DNA of 19,971 bases, from NCBI GenBank assembly GCA_900754745.1, contig CAAEEB010000065.1, positions 1-19,971 on the forward strand, in the 5' to 3' direction. This document shows, piece by piece, positions 7,297-15,108 of the stretch. How positions within the stretch are numbered: the stretch's first letter is position 1; every line of letters begins with the position of its first letter. The notes under the pieces were generated by a model. It searched no databases. It saw only the letters and a list, made by a program, of their open reading frames with translations, and had not been told where the DNA came from. The stretch is from an uncultured Collinsella sp. Its GTDB lineage: Bacteria > Actinomycetota > Coriobacteriia > Coriobacteriales > Coriobacteriaceae. The translations under genes were made by a program, and so were the position numbers.

Positions 7297-8619
7297 ATGG
7301 CCTTCGAGAGCGTTAACTATCAGTGCCCTGCATGTGGCGGCCCGCTGCATTTTGCCAGCGCCGAGCAAAAGCTCGTCTGTGACTACTGCGACTCACGCTT
7401 TGAAGTCGAGGAAGTCGAGGCCCTCTATTGCGAGCGCCAGGACAAGGCGGACGCCAAAGCCGATGCGGTAGCCGCAGCACCCAAGCCCGCGGCCGACGCC
7501 GCGGTACAGGAGCTGGCCCAAAACGCCGGCTACATCTGCTCGTCGTGCGGCGCCGAGCTGGTCTCGGACGGCACCGTCGCCGTTACCACCTGCCCGTACT
7601 GCGGCAACCCCGCCGTGGCACCCGGCCAGCTCTCGGGCGACTTCTCCCCCGACCTGGTGATTCCGTTTAAGCTCGGGCGCGACGACGTCTTGGCCGCCCT
7701 CAAGGAGCACTACAAGGGCAAGATTCTGCTGCCCAAGAGCTTTGTTACCGGCAATCATATCGACGAGGTCCAAGGCGTCTACGTGCCGTTTTGGCTCTAC
7801 GGCGCCTGCGTGGACGGCGAAGTGTGCTTTGACGCGACCAACGAGACCGTGACCGAGGAATCCGACCGCACCGTCACGACCACCGACCACTACGACGCCT
7901 ACCGCAAGGGCAATATCTCGTTTGAGCGCGTGCCCGTTGACGGATCGTCCAAGATGCCCGACGGCCACATGGACGCCATCGAGCCGTTCGATTACGACGC
8001 GCTGCGCCCATTCTCGGTCGCCTACATGCCCGGCTAGATCGCCAACCGCTACGACGAGGACTGCGAGACCTGCAAGGCACGTGCCGAGCGCCGTATGGAA
8101 GAGAGCACCATCTCGGCCCTGCGCGAGACCGTCGTCGACGAGTACGACGACGCCTCGGTCGAGAGCAAGCAACTCGACTACACCTGGAAAGACAGCGACT
8201 ACGCCCTGTTCCCCGTGTGGATGCTCTCCACCTCGTGGAACGGCAAGAGCTACCTGTTTGCCATGAACGGCCAGACCGGCCGCATGGTCGGCGAGCTCCC
8301 CTGCTCCAAGCCCAAGCTCGCCATCGCCTCGGTGCTGTTCTTCGTGATCGGATTTGTCCTCTCCCAGATCCTCTTTATGGGCGAGTACGCCTTCGATCCG
8401 GATTACCTCAGCTTTGATATCGAGGGCATCCTCATCAACATCGTCGCGCCGCTGATCATCGTAATCATCGGAGATGTGCTGCTGGTGAGCCAGCTCAAGA
8501 CAGCCAACGAGGCAACCCACGCCGACGAGTACTGCGGTGAGCTCGACCTGGTCGAGAAGCACGACACCTTCAGCCACACCGAGACCACCGTTGTCATGAA
8601 GGACAACAAGGACGATTAA
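7297..8619 (+). pseudogene. TFIIB-type zinc-ribbon membrane protein (YdjG-like), interrupted by an in-frame amber codon
   Basis: Start ATG at 7297 with GGAAAGGA upstream. The same frame runs 440 codons to TAA at 8617-8619, broken only by TAG at 8035-8037 (codon 247). Before it lie two zinc ribbons (Cys 10/13/28/31 and Cys 81/84/99/102) and a conserved domain ending FSVAYMPG. Directly after it the text continues IANRYDEDCETC, as homologues read through this junction with an aromatic residue. After the stop the frame stays intact, with WMLSTSWNGKSYLFAMNGQTG and two membrane helices (about codons 345-368 and 376-398). Known relatives pair with YdjI-type SPFH proteins. As written, translation yields a 246-residue soluble fragment. 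A restart at ATG 8095 would give 174 residues but has no good ribosome binding site. A recent nonsense mutation, a base error or suppression are all possible; no second defect is seen. Confidence 0.82.
8035..8037 (+). other. In-frame TAG codon inside the YdjG-like gene
   Basis: The codon is TAG between GGC (Gly) and ATC (Ile), with the family's PG-x-(L/I)A-xx-YD pattern on both sides. A Tyr codon TAC would need one change (C to G). TAG is the ordinary stop of several other genes here (stops at 849, 7272 and 9909), so general reassignment of amber is not supported. Confidence 0.9.
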
Positions 8620-8667
8620 CCGTTCTGACCAACACCACCCGGCCTTTGACGAGAAAGGAAGAACACC

Positions 8668-9909
8668 ATGGGACTCTTGAAAGCTGGATTGGGAGCTGCC
8701 GGCGGCGTCATGGCCGACCAGTGGAAGGAATTTATCTATTGCGAATCGATGCCCGCTGACGTCTTGGCCTGCAAGGGCGTCAAGCGCACCGGTGGCCGCA
8801 GCTCCAACACGCGCGGCGAGGACAACGTCATCTCCAACGGCTCCGTCATCGCCGTCAACGACGGCCAGGGCATGCTCGTGGTGCAAAACGGCAAGATCAT
8901 CGAGGTCGCGCTTGAGCCCGGCGAGTTCGTCTTCGATACCGGCAGCGAGCCGAGCGTCTTTAGCGGCAACCTGGGCGACTCCATCAAGGAGACGTTCGCC
9001 AATATCGGCAGCCGCTTTACCTTTGGCGGCGACGCGGGCAAGGACCAGCGCGTCTACTTCATCAACACCAAGGAGATCATCGGCAACAAGTACGGCACCG
9101 CCTCGCCTGTGCCCTTCCGCGTGGTCGACAACAATATTGGCCTGGACGTCGACATCTCCGTGCGCTGCAACGGCGAGTATTCGTACCGCATCACCAACCC
9201 GCTGCTGTTCTACACCAATGTGTGCGGCAACGTGACCGACAGCTATACGCGCGACAAGATCGACAGCCAGCTTAAATCCGAGCTGCTCACCGCCCTGCAG
9301 CCCGCCTTTGCCAAGATCTCGGAGATGGGCATCCGCTACAGTGCCATCCCCGGCCACACCACCGAGCTCGCCCGCGCGCTCAACGAGGTCCTCTCGGCCG
9401 ACTGGCGCGATCTGCGCGGCGTCGAGATCGTAAGCTTTGGCGTCAACTCCATCGCCGCCTCGCAAGAAGACGAGCAGATGATCAAGGACCTGCAGAAGGC
9501 CGCGGTCATGCGCGATCCCACCATGGCGGCAGCCAACATCGCCAGTGCCCAGAGCGACGCGATGCGCGCGGCAGCGGCCAATCCCAACGGCGCGATGGCA
9601 GGCTTTATGGGCATGGGCATGGCAGGCGGCATGGGCGGCATGAACGCCAGCCAGCTGTTCGCCGCCGGCCAGGCACAGCAGCAGGCCGCCCCGCAACCGG
9701 CACCTGCCCCCGCCCCCGCACCGGCTCCCGCCGCCGCGCCTGCGGCCGGCACGTGGACCTGCAGCTGCGGCGCCACCAACACCGGCAAGTTCTGCCCCGA
9801 GTGTGGCAGTCCCGCACCCGCCCCGGCACCGACCAAGTGGTTCTGCCCCAACTGCGGTAGCGAAAACGGCGGCAAGTTCTGCAGCAACTGCGGAACACCC
9901 AGGCCCTAG
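8668..9909 (+). CDS. SPFH/band-7 domain protein (YdjI / 'virion core protein' type) with C-terminal zinc ribbons
   Basis: 413 residues; ATG preceded by AAAGGAAG six bases upstream. An N-terminal SPFH domain of the Band_7_1 type covers about residues 20-250 (QWKEFIYCESMPADVL near the start, GEFVFDTGSEPSVFSG, the QRVYFINTKEIIGNKYGT strand and an ADWRDLRGVEIVSFGV end). A helical segment follows, then a Met/Gly-rich stretch, a Pro/Ala repeat linker (about 340-365) and two short zinc ribbons (CSCG...CPECG and CPNCG...CSNCG). There is no membrane helix, so it needs a recruiter. In Bacillus subtilis the related YdjI is reported to be drawn to the membrane by YdjG and YdjH; here the YdjG-like gene lies 48 bases upstream. 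Role: probable membrane-surface scaffold in envelope stress (inference from family). Confidence 0.92.
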   Translation: MGLLKAGLGAAGGVMADQWKEFIYCESMPADVLACKGVKRTGGRSSNTRGEDNVISNGSVIAVNDGQGMLVVQNGKIIEVALEPGEFVFDTGSEPSVFSGNLGDSIKETFANIGSRFTFGGDAGKDQRVYFINTKEIIGNKYGTASPVPFRVVDNNIGLDVDISVRCNGEYSYRITNPLLFYTNVCGNVTDSYTRDKIDSQLKSELLTALQPAFAKISEMGIRYSAIPGHTTELARALNEVLSADWRDLRGVEIVSFGVNSIAASQEDEQMIKDLQKAAVMRDPTMAAANIASAQSDAMRAAAANPNGAMAGFMGMGMAGGMGGMNASQLFAAGQAQQQAAPQPAPAPAPAPAPAAAPAAGTWTCSCGATNTGKFCPECGSPAPAPAPTKWFCPNCGSENGGKFCSNCGTPRP

Positions 9910-9990
9910 CCCCTCTACCTGGTAATTGGCGGGGAGGTCCGCCACCCCCGCATTTGCTTCTATGGGTTTCGTTCGATAAAGGAGGACACC

Positions 9991-10833
9991 ATGAAGACAA
10001 CGTTCAAAAAGTCCGTACTCGCATTCCTGACATGCGTCCTGGCGCTCGCCTTTGCCCTGACGGGCTGCAGCAGCGGCGGCAAAGACCCCAAGGCCAACTT
10101 CGTCGGCAGCTGGCAGTACTCGGGTGGAACCTTGGACGGCGAAGAGCTCACCGATGAGTACATGGATATGCTCAAGGAGTGGGGCCTCAACTGTATCCTG
10201 ATCCTCGACGAAGACGGCACGGGCGTCCTCGACATGTTCCTTGAGGTCGCCGACCTGAAATGGGAGGCCAAGGACGCCACCACCGTAACGATTACCGCCG
10301 AAGATGAGTCGCACGACCTGAATCTCAAGGACGACAAGCTCGTCCTCGAGGTGGAAGGCGACAAGCTTATCTTTACGAAGTCCGACAAGGATCTGTCCGG
10401 TACGGTAAAGAAGGATCGCGAGAACGCCGAGAAGGAAGAGGAGATCGATGAGGCCGTCGAAGACGACGACGTCCAGAAGATTGAAATCTCCCCCGCCGTC
10501 ACCGTTGCCGACGACGACCTGTGCACCATCACCATCACCGAGAAGTTCAAGGACGACTGGGGCGACATCGGCTTTGTCGTCAACATCACCAACAAGAGCG
10601 ACAAGGACCTGACCTTCTACGCTCCCTCCGGCAAGACCAATGTCAACGGCACTATGAAGGACCCCTGGTTCTCGGCTCACCTGATGCCCGGCACCAACGC
10701 CACCGAGGAATTCACGTTCTCGAACGGCGAGCTTGACAGCCTTGACGACCTGGTCAACACGACCATCGGCATCGACGCCTATCTGACCGATTCCTACGAG
10801 GACGTCGCCTCTTACACCGCGACCATCGCGTAA
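9991..10833 (+). CDS. Putative lipoprotein with acidic linker
   Basis: 280 residues; the ATG has a near-perfect AAAGGAGG five bases upstream. The signal peptide KKSVLAFLTCVLALAFA is followed by the lipobox LTGC (Cys 25), predicting an exported, lipid-anchored protein. Residues about 35-130 look like a small beta-barrel-type domain (FVGSWQYSGGTLDGEEL, LILDEDGTGVLDM, TTVTITAEDE). An acidic, Glu/Asp/Lys-rich linker covers about 135-165. The C-terminal part (about 165-280) resembles an Ig-like extracytoplasmic domain (FVVNITNKSDKDLTFYAP, with TNATEEFTF). It follows the SPFH gene after 81 bases in the same direction and ends before a strong terminator, so it may be co-transcribed. Function unknown; link to the SPFH module is by position only. 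Confidence 0.87.
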   Translation: MKTTFKKSVLAFLTCVLALAFALTGCSSGGKDPKANFVGSWQYSGGTLDGEELTDEYMDMLKEWGLNCILILDEDGTGVLDMFLEVADLKWEAKDATTVTITAEDESHDLNLKDDKLVLEVEGDKLIFTKSDKDLSGTVKKDRENAEKEEEIDEAVEDDDVQKIEISPAVTVADDDLCTITITEKFKDDWGDIGFVVNITNKSDKDLTFYAPSGKTNVNGTMKDPWFSAHLMPGTNATEEFTFSNGELDSLDDLVNTTIGIDAYLTDSYEDVASYTATIA

Positions 10834-10881
10834 CGACAGACACCGACAGCCGCGGATTGGCGGACATATCCGCGCACACCA

Positions 10882-10922
10882 GACGGGGCCGCAGGAGTTG
10901 ATCCTGCGGCCCCGTCGTTTTT
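10882..10922 (+). terminator. Rho-independent terminator of the zinc-ribbon/SPFH/lipoprotein operon
   Basis: A perfect 15-bp GC-rich stem (10882-10896 with 10902-10916), loop GTTGA, then GTTTTTAT. It lies 48 bases after the lipoprotein stop. On the minus strand the same stem lacks a T run after it, so it would serve the convergent response regulator gene less well. Confidence 0.9.
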
Positions 10923-10942
10923 ATGCCGATGCGTAACGAGCG

Positions 10943-11563
10943 CTAGCGCTCCATGTTGGGAACGATGCTGCCCTCGGTTACCGCATGCACGGCCAGGCGC
11001 ATGATGTTGTCGTAGCCGGTCTTGCTTAGGATCTCCGAGATGCGACGCTTGATGGTGCCCTCACTCATAAACAGCTCGGCCGCGATCTCGCGGCGGCTTT
11101 TGCCCTCGCAGGCAAGGCGCAAAATCGACAGCTCGACATCGTCGAGCGCCGCCGTACCCGAAAAAATGCTCTCGGGCGGCTTGGGAAACGTGCAATAGCC
11201 CGCCAGCGTGGAGCGCATCACGGCGAACAGCTCGTCGATACCGACGTTCTTGTACACAAAGCTGTCGACGCCCGCCTCGCGGGCCTGATCGACAAAGGTG
11301 ATCTCGGGCATGCCGGTCATGATAATGACGCGGCACTCGGGCAGCTGCTCCTTGATGCGCGCCGCCGCCACGATGCCGTTGGAATCATGCTCGGTGCATA
11401 CGTCCATCAGTATCATGTCCGGACGCTCCCTGAGCGCGACATCGAGGGCTTCGGAAGCGTCGGCGATCGCGGCGACGACGGTCATATCGGGCTGGTCGCC
11501 AACGGAGCGCGCCAGGCTCTCGCGCAGGATGGCCTGGTCTTCGACTATAAGGACGCGAATCAT
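10943..11563 (-). CDS. NarL/FixJ-type response regulator
   Basis: 206 residues. The receiver domain (about 1-120) has the acidic pair Glu8/Asp9, the phosphoacceptor Asp54 in MILMDV, Thr83 in IIMTG and Lys105 in FVYKN. The C-terminal LuxR-type helix-turn-helix (about 138-200) reads DDVELSILRLACEGKSRREI then MSEGTIKRRISEIL and KTGYDN. Known role: DNA-binding output of a two-component system after Asp phosphorylation. Its ATG overlaps the kinase stop (ATGA at 11560-11563), so translation is coupled and the kinase encoded immediately upstream is its partner. It is the last gene of a three-gene operon that includes a 7TM sensor-like protein. Target genes are unknown from the sequence. Confidence 0.95.
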   Translation of the reverse strand: MIRVLIVEDQAILRESLARSVGDQPDMTVVAAIADASEALDVALRERPDMILMDVCTEHDSNGIVAAARIKEQLPECRVIIMTGMPEITFVDQAREAGVDSFVYKNVGIDELFAVMRSTLAGYCTFPKPPESIFSGTAALDDVELSILRLACEGKSRREIAAELFMSEGTIKRRISEILSKTGYDNIMRLAVHAVTEGSIVPNMER

Positions 11564-13053
11564 GAGCTTCTCCTCCGAACAGCAGCGTTGGGCGTAAGCG
11601 GGATGGACACCGCAAGCGTAAAGGGCGGGGCGGCGTGGACCTCTAGGCTGCCACCCAGATCTTGCGCGACATGCCTCATACCTGGGATACCCGTTCCCTC
11701 GCGATACGATACGGGGGCCGGGGACCCGTCGTTAGAAATCGTCATGCGCGCGACGGCGCCAGCATCCGCCCCCTCCTGCCACAGACGCACGTGGACCCGA
11801 TGCGCCTGCGCATGCTTGGTGGCATTGGTCGAGGCCTCACGGATAATCTGCAAAAATGCGGTGGCGACACGCGCGTCCTCAGGCAGCGCACCCTCAACAT
11901 CGATCTGCACACTCACCAAACCAAAAGCATGGACGATATCACCCAGCTGTTCTGCAGGCTCGCTGGCACCGCCACCGCGCAGATCGGCAGCAATTGAGCG
12001 CAGCAACGGATCAATCTGCTCGATCGACTCATCGTCCAGACGCCCCTCCTCCAAATAGCGATGAAGAATGGACAGGCGCTGCCCGATCACGTCGTGCACG
12101 CGAGCGCGCATACGTAGGTAGGCCGCATTGTCAGCAACTTTTTTGACTTCTTCGATCTGGGCTTGGAGCTCTTGGCCCGCAAGCTCAAGCAGGTGGTTGG
12201 CTTGCGCCAAGCGGTCATGAGCATGCGCGTACTCTGTCACATCAAGACCGATAATGCGCTCGAACGAACGACCTGAAACCATAATGCGATCGCGCACAAA
12301 TAGGCGAATCTCAGCGGGAGAGACCTCGACCACCGCACGCGCCTCACCAAAGCGGTCCAGATTAATCCGCACACGGTTCCTGCTGCTTTCGGGCATTTGC
12401 ATGCTCAGTTTGCGCAGGTCGTTCCATGTGCTGCTCATGTCGCCTAGGTCGGTGGGCATATGAAGTTCCACCAGGTTTTTGCGCATGCAGCGGTTCATGA
12501 GCAACGGACGGCCCCTCGGGTCTAGATACAGGATGCCCACGGGAATCACGTTGATGGTCTCGATCGTCGAGAACATGGTGATATCCTCCTGGCGGTTACG
12601 GACGTCCATCAAGAGCGCCGCGATGGAACGGAACAGGAAAAACGCTCCCTCTGCGATAAGGACAACGGTCCACGCCGAGCCCATGGCAAAAACCACCGGT
12701 GGTGTAACGGCGACAACAAGCAGCAACTCGGCCAACATGACGGGGCGACGGTAGTGCACCATAAGTACCACACCATAGGCAAAGATCGCGGCATTGAGCC
12801 ACAACGCTCCGCCCATTGCCCTGGCGCAAACGTCAAGCGGGGCCATCAGATACGAGCCAGACGACGCGAATAAGATGAGCGCCGAAATCATCAGGTGAAG
12901 CACAAGGCTCGCCTCGTAGGCGCAAATCACCTTACGGTTATAGGACGAGCGGCGCGATGCGATGAGCGGGACGTGGATCGTCTGCAGACACGCAGCCAGG
13001 GCAAAGACGACATCGAGCGCAACGATTTGGGGAAGGATGAGCGAAATCTGCAT
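11560..13053 (-). CDS. Membrane sensor histidine kinase, HisKA_3/HATPase type
   Basis: 497 residues from ATG 13053; a GTG at 13059 overlapping the previous gene's stop (GTGA) would add two residues and is equally possible. About five membrane helices fill residues 5-150. A PAS-like segment follows (about 165-275, with GILYLDPRGRPLLMN and RIIGLDVTEYA), then a coiled coil (about 278-310). The dimerisation/phosphoacceptor helix carries His320 in RARVHDVIGQRL. The ATPase domain shows the N box (REASTNATKHA) and a G box (GTGIPGMRH), with conserved SLEVHAAPPF near the end. Family role: autophosphorylation on His and transfer to a NarL-type regulator, here the overlapping downstream gene. It follows the 7TM protein gene with overlapping or abutting stop and start. 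The signal is unknown. Confidence 0.93.
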   Translation of the reverse strand: MQISLILPQIVALDVVFALAACLQTIHVPLIASRRSSYNRKVICAYEASLVLHLMISALILFASSGSYLMAPLDVCARAMGGALWLNAAIFAYGVVLMVHYRRPVMLAELLLVVAVTPPVVFAMGSAWTVVLIAEGAFFLFRSIAALLMDVRNRQEDITMFSTIETINVIPVGILYLDPRGRPLLMNRCMRKNLVELHMPTDLGDMSSTWNDLRKLSMQMPESSRNRVRINLDRFGEARAVVEVSPAEIRLFVRDRIMVSGRSFERIIGLDVTEYAHAHDRLAQANHLLELAGQELQAQIEEVKKVADNAAYLRMRARVHDVIGQRLSILHRYLEEGRLDDESIEQIDPLLRSIAADLRGGGASEPAEQLGDIVHAFGLVSVQIDVEGALPEDARVATAFLQIIREASTNATKHAQAHRVHVRLWQEGADAGAVARMTISNDGSPAPVSYREGTGIPGMRHVAQDLGGSLEVHAAPPFTLAVSIPLTPNAAVRRRSS

Positions 13054-13055
13054 CG

Positions 13056-14939
13056 TCACTCACCCGCCCTCGGCATCAAGACGATCATGCGCAGCTGGCC
13101 GGGCTCGCCCTCAAAGCGGTATGCCACGTTGCGCCCTTGCAGAGCGCTTTCGAGCTCTTGCGCAGCGGGCGTCTGCGAAAGATCTTCATCATCGTTGGAA
13201 AAAAGTGTGGCGCGCAGCTCGACACTGCATCGGTCATGGTCGCCCAAGTGATACATAAGCGCCGGATGGTCGGTGGTGTAGGCAAAAAACGCAAAGTCAT
13301 ACACGCAGTCGTACAGGGCGCTTACCGTACTGGCGTGCAACGGGCGCCGTATGGCGATAATCGAGGCGCAATCGATATCGATCGTGCGCAGGTCGCTTGC
13401 GAGCTCGTTGGCGATGAGCTGAATGCGGTCGCGATCAAAACCGCTCTCCCCGTGCTGTGCCAACGTGAGCGACCCTTTGCGTTTGCAATAGGCGACGAGC
13501 ATCTTGGCGCGCTGCAGCATGCGGTAACGCTCGTGCGAAGACGCTTCGTCGGTCAACGGCGGCAGCGAGCTCAGCAGGTCGTACATCCCTTCGAACGCGC
13601 GGGCAAGCGCTTGGTCCACGTCTTGGACCAGCAGGGTCTCGGCCTCTTGATCTGCCAAATGCGTCTTAAGGTCGTAGTCGGCGGCGAGCAGCTCGTTTTG
13701 ACGCTGCAGCTCCATGCGACGATGTGCCAGTTCACGGTTAAGCTCGTTGAGCTCCGACACGTCTTGGGCAAGCAGCGCCGATCCGCCCAGCAGTGGAAAG
13801 GCACGGTACATTACATCGGGATCGGACGCCACGGCAAAGGCATGAGCGCGCCCGTGCTCCTGGGTCCGCAACTCCTCGCGCACGCCTACCGGCATTGGCT
13901 TTGACACCGGCGTGGCATAGGCCTCCTGCAGGTCGCGCGTTAGAACTTTGAGGTCGAGCGGCAAGGTGTCGAAGATGCCAGCGATGTCGTGATACGACGG
14001 AATGACACCGCAATCGAGACAGATTTCCATCGCCACCACGCACAGGACGCAATAGACGAGCGAGAAGTTGAGCCTCCATGCCCAGGGCACGCGCAGAGCA
14101 TATGAGATGGCAAAGAATGCGCCGCCCAGCAGTACGAGCGCCGCCGTGCCCGAGAAACGCTGGATGCGAAAGGACGAGGACCGGCCAACCAGGATAAAAA
14201 AGGCCACGAAGTTAAAGGCCGTCCACACGAGGACGGCGAAATAACCCCAGCCGTACGTGTAGTCGTTGCTCCAGGTGTCGCTTGTGCGGTCAAAGCGGAA
14301 GACCTGCTGGTGAAAATCGTTGGTGAGCACAAATCCGATAAGCAGGATGGCCACAATCCACAGCGCAGCGCAGTAGCGGCGACCCAGGCGGTGCTGCTCC
14401 AGGCCCGCAAGGCGCAGACCACACAACTGGTAGAGCAGCGGAATGAGCGTCATGGGCACGTAGTACAGGTACCACAGCACGGTGGCACAGAACGGCGTGA
14501 ACGACTTGTACTTGAGAATGACCTCGATCATCCACAGGGCGCAGATGGTGGCGATGGCAACAAGGCGGCGGCGCAACACATAGTCCAAACAGCGCAGATA
14601 GACCGATACGCCCCAGATCGAAAATACAATTGCGGCGACAAGCAGCGGCAGAGAGCTCGAATGGACGAGCGCATCCACGACCTCTTCGGACACCTCGCTA
14701 TAGGCGGGCACGGTGTTAGAAAGTTTGGGGTCGAAGGCGAACAGCGCCGGCAAGACTGCCAAAAGCATGAGGAACAGCGCGGTGATGGCGCCGGCGATAG
14801 CAAAGACGCGGTGACGGTACACCTGATGTGTTATGCCAACAAGGAATCGCGGCATGGCAAAGAGCGTGCCGCCCCTGGGATCCGCCACGGGTGCGGATCG
14901 GGCGGCCGCGTGGCCGATATGTCGTTCGCGGGTACCCAT
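13056..14939 (-). CDS. 7TM-type sensor protein with degenerate histidine-kinase-like C-terminus
   Basis: 627 residues from the ATG at 14937-14939; there is no Shine-Dalgarno, but a TACACT box ends 9 bases upstream, which fits a leaderless or near-leaderless start. A later start at 14855 (MPRFLVG) is possible. Residues about 45-310 hold seven or eight membrane helices with LTNDFHQQVFRF and YTYGWGYFAVLVW, typical of the histidine kinase N-terminal 7TM domain. A coiled coil follows (about 392-445). The region 450-627 resembles a kinase core, but no phosphoacceptor His motif, Asn-containing N box or Gly-rich G box is seen; at the N-box position the text is ALYDCVYDFAFFAYT. The stop overlaps or abuts the start of the true kinase gene. 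It is probably the sensory or modulating partner of that kinase (inference). Confidence 0.85.
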   Translation of the reverse strand: MGTRERHIGHAAARSAPVADPRGGTLFAMPRFLVGITHQVYRHRVFAIAGAITALFLMLLAVLPALFAFDPKLSNTVPAYSEVSEEVVDALVHSSSLPLLVAAIVFSIWGVSVYLRCLDYVLRRRLVAIATICALWMIEVILKYKSFTPFCATVLWYLYYVPMTLIPLLYQLCGLRLAGLEQHRLGRRYCAALWIVAILLIGFVLTNDFHQQVFRFDRTSDTWSNDYTYGWGYFAVLVWTAFNFVAFFILVGRSSSFRIQRFSGTAALVLLGGAFFAISYALRVPWAWRLNFSLVYCVLCVVAMEICLDCGVIPSYHDIAGIFDTLPLDLKVLTRDLQEAYATPVSKPMPVGVREELRTQEHGRAHAFAVASDPDVMYRAFPLLGGSALLAQDVSELNELNRELAHRRMELQRQNELLAADYDLKTHLADQEAETLLVQDVDQALARAFEGMYDLLSSLPPLTDEASSHERYRMLQRAKMLVAYCKRKGSLTLAQHGESGFDRDRIQLIANELASDLRTIDIDCASIIAIRRPLHASTVSALYDCVYDFAFFAYTTDHPALMYHLGDHDRCSVELRATLFSNDDEDLSQTPAAQELESALQGRNVAYRFEGEPGQLRMIVLMPRAGE

Positions 14940-14948
14940 AGTGCTTTT

Positions 14949-14954
14949 AGTGTA
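14949..14954 (-). promoter_or_regulatory. Candidate -10 box for the signalling operon, implying a leaderless mRNA
   Basis: TACACT on the minus strand, 9 bases before the ATG at 14939. Transcription would begin within a few bases of the start codon, consistent with the missing ribosome binding site. No good -35 hexamer lies 16-18 bases upstream, so this is tentative. Confidence 0.35.
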
Positions 14955-15053
14955 CCGACAGGTGGGCCCAAAAAGCGGGCCACATGTCCCAAAATCCGCA
15001 GACGGCAAGGCGCCCGGCAGCCTCCCCCGTCCGGCACTTCCCGATATCCGCCC

Positions 15054-15102
15054 GCCCCAAACCACCGCAAAGGGGACAGGCACCTTTGTGGTGGTTTGGG
15101 GC
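15054..15102. repeat. Palindromic repeat copy 3 (terminator-like hairpin)
   Basis: A 20-bp stem with one G-T wobble (15054-15073 with 15083-15102) and loop GGACAGGCA. It starts 6 bases after the stop of the DUF4867 gene on the minus strand. The core matches the hairpins at 884-917 and 4616-4652, and the loop matches the one at 4630-4638 on the other strand except for one base. No T run follows the stem, so termination is less certain than at the other two sites. Confidence 0.8.
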
Positions 15103-15108
15103 GATGCG

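Noticed and set aside
8035..8037. Amber codon as programmed recoding (pyrrolysine or genome-wide reassignment)
   Set aside because: Several neighbouring genes end in TAG normally, no pyrrolysine system or downstream structured signal is seen, and the site is not a catalytic position.
9700..9760. Pro/Ala-coding repeat in the SPFH gene as a DNA repeat element
   Set aside because: It is an in-frame linker between the scaffold part and the zinc ribbons, a common feature of such proteins.
9928..9951. Small GC hairpins between the SPFH and lipoprotein genes
   Set aside because: Two mutually exclusive 5-6 bp stems and no T run; not convincing as a terminator, so co-transcription remains possible.
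7393..10680. Minus-strand open frame of 1095 codons
   Set aside because: It lies antisense to three conserved genes with strong ribosome binding sites, has Gly/Ala/Val/Leu-biased composition without domains, and is a by-product of GC-rich codon use on the other strand.
10851..10874. CGCGGAT/ATCCGCG inverted repeat just before the main terminator
   Set aside because: Only 7 bp with a 10-base loop and no T run; probably incidental beside the strong terminator at 10882.
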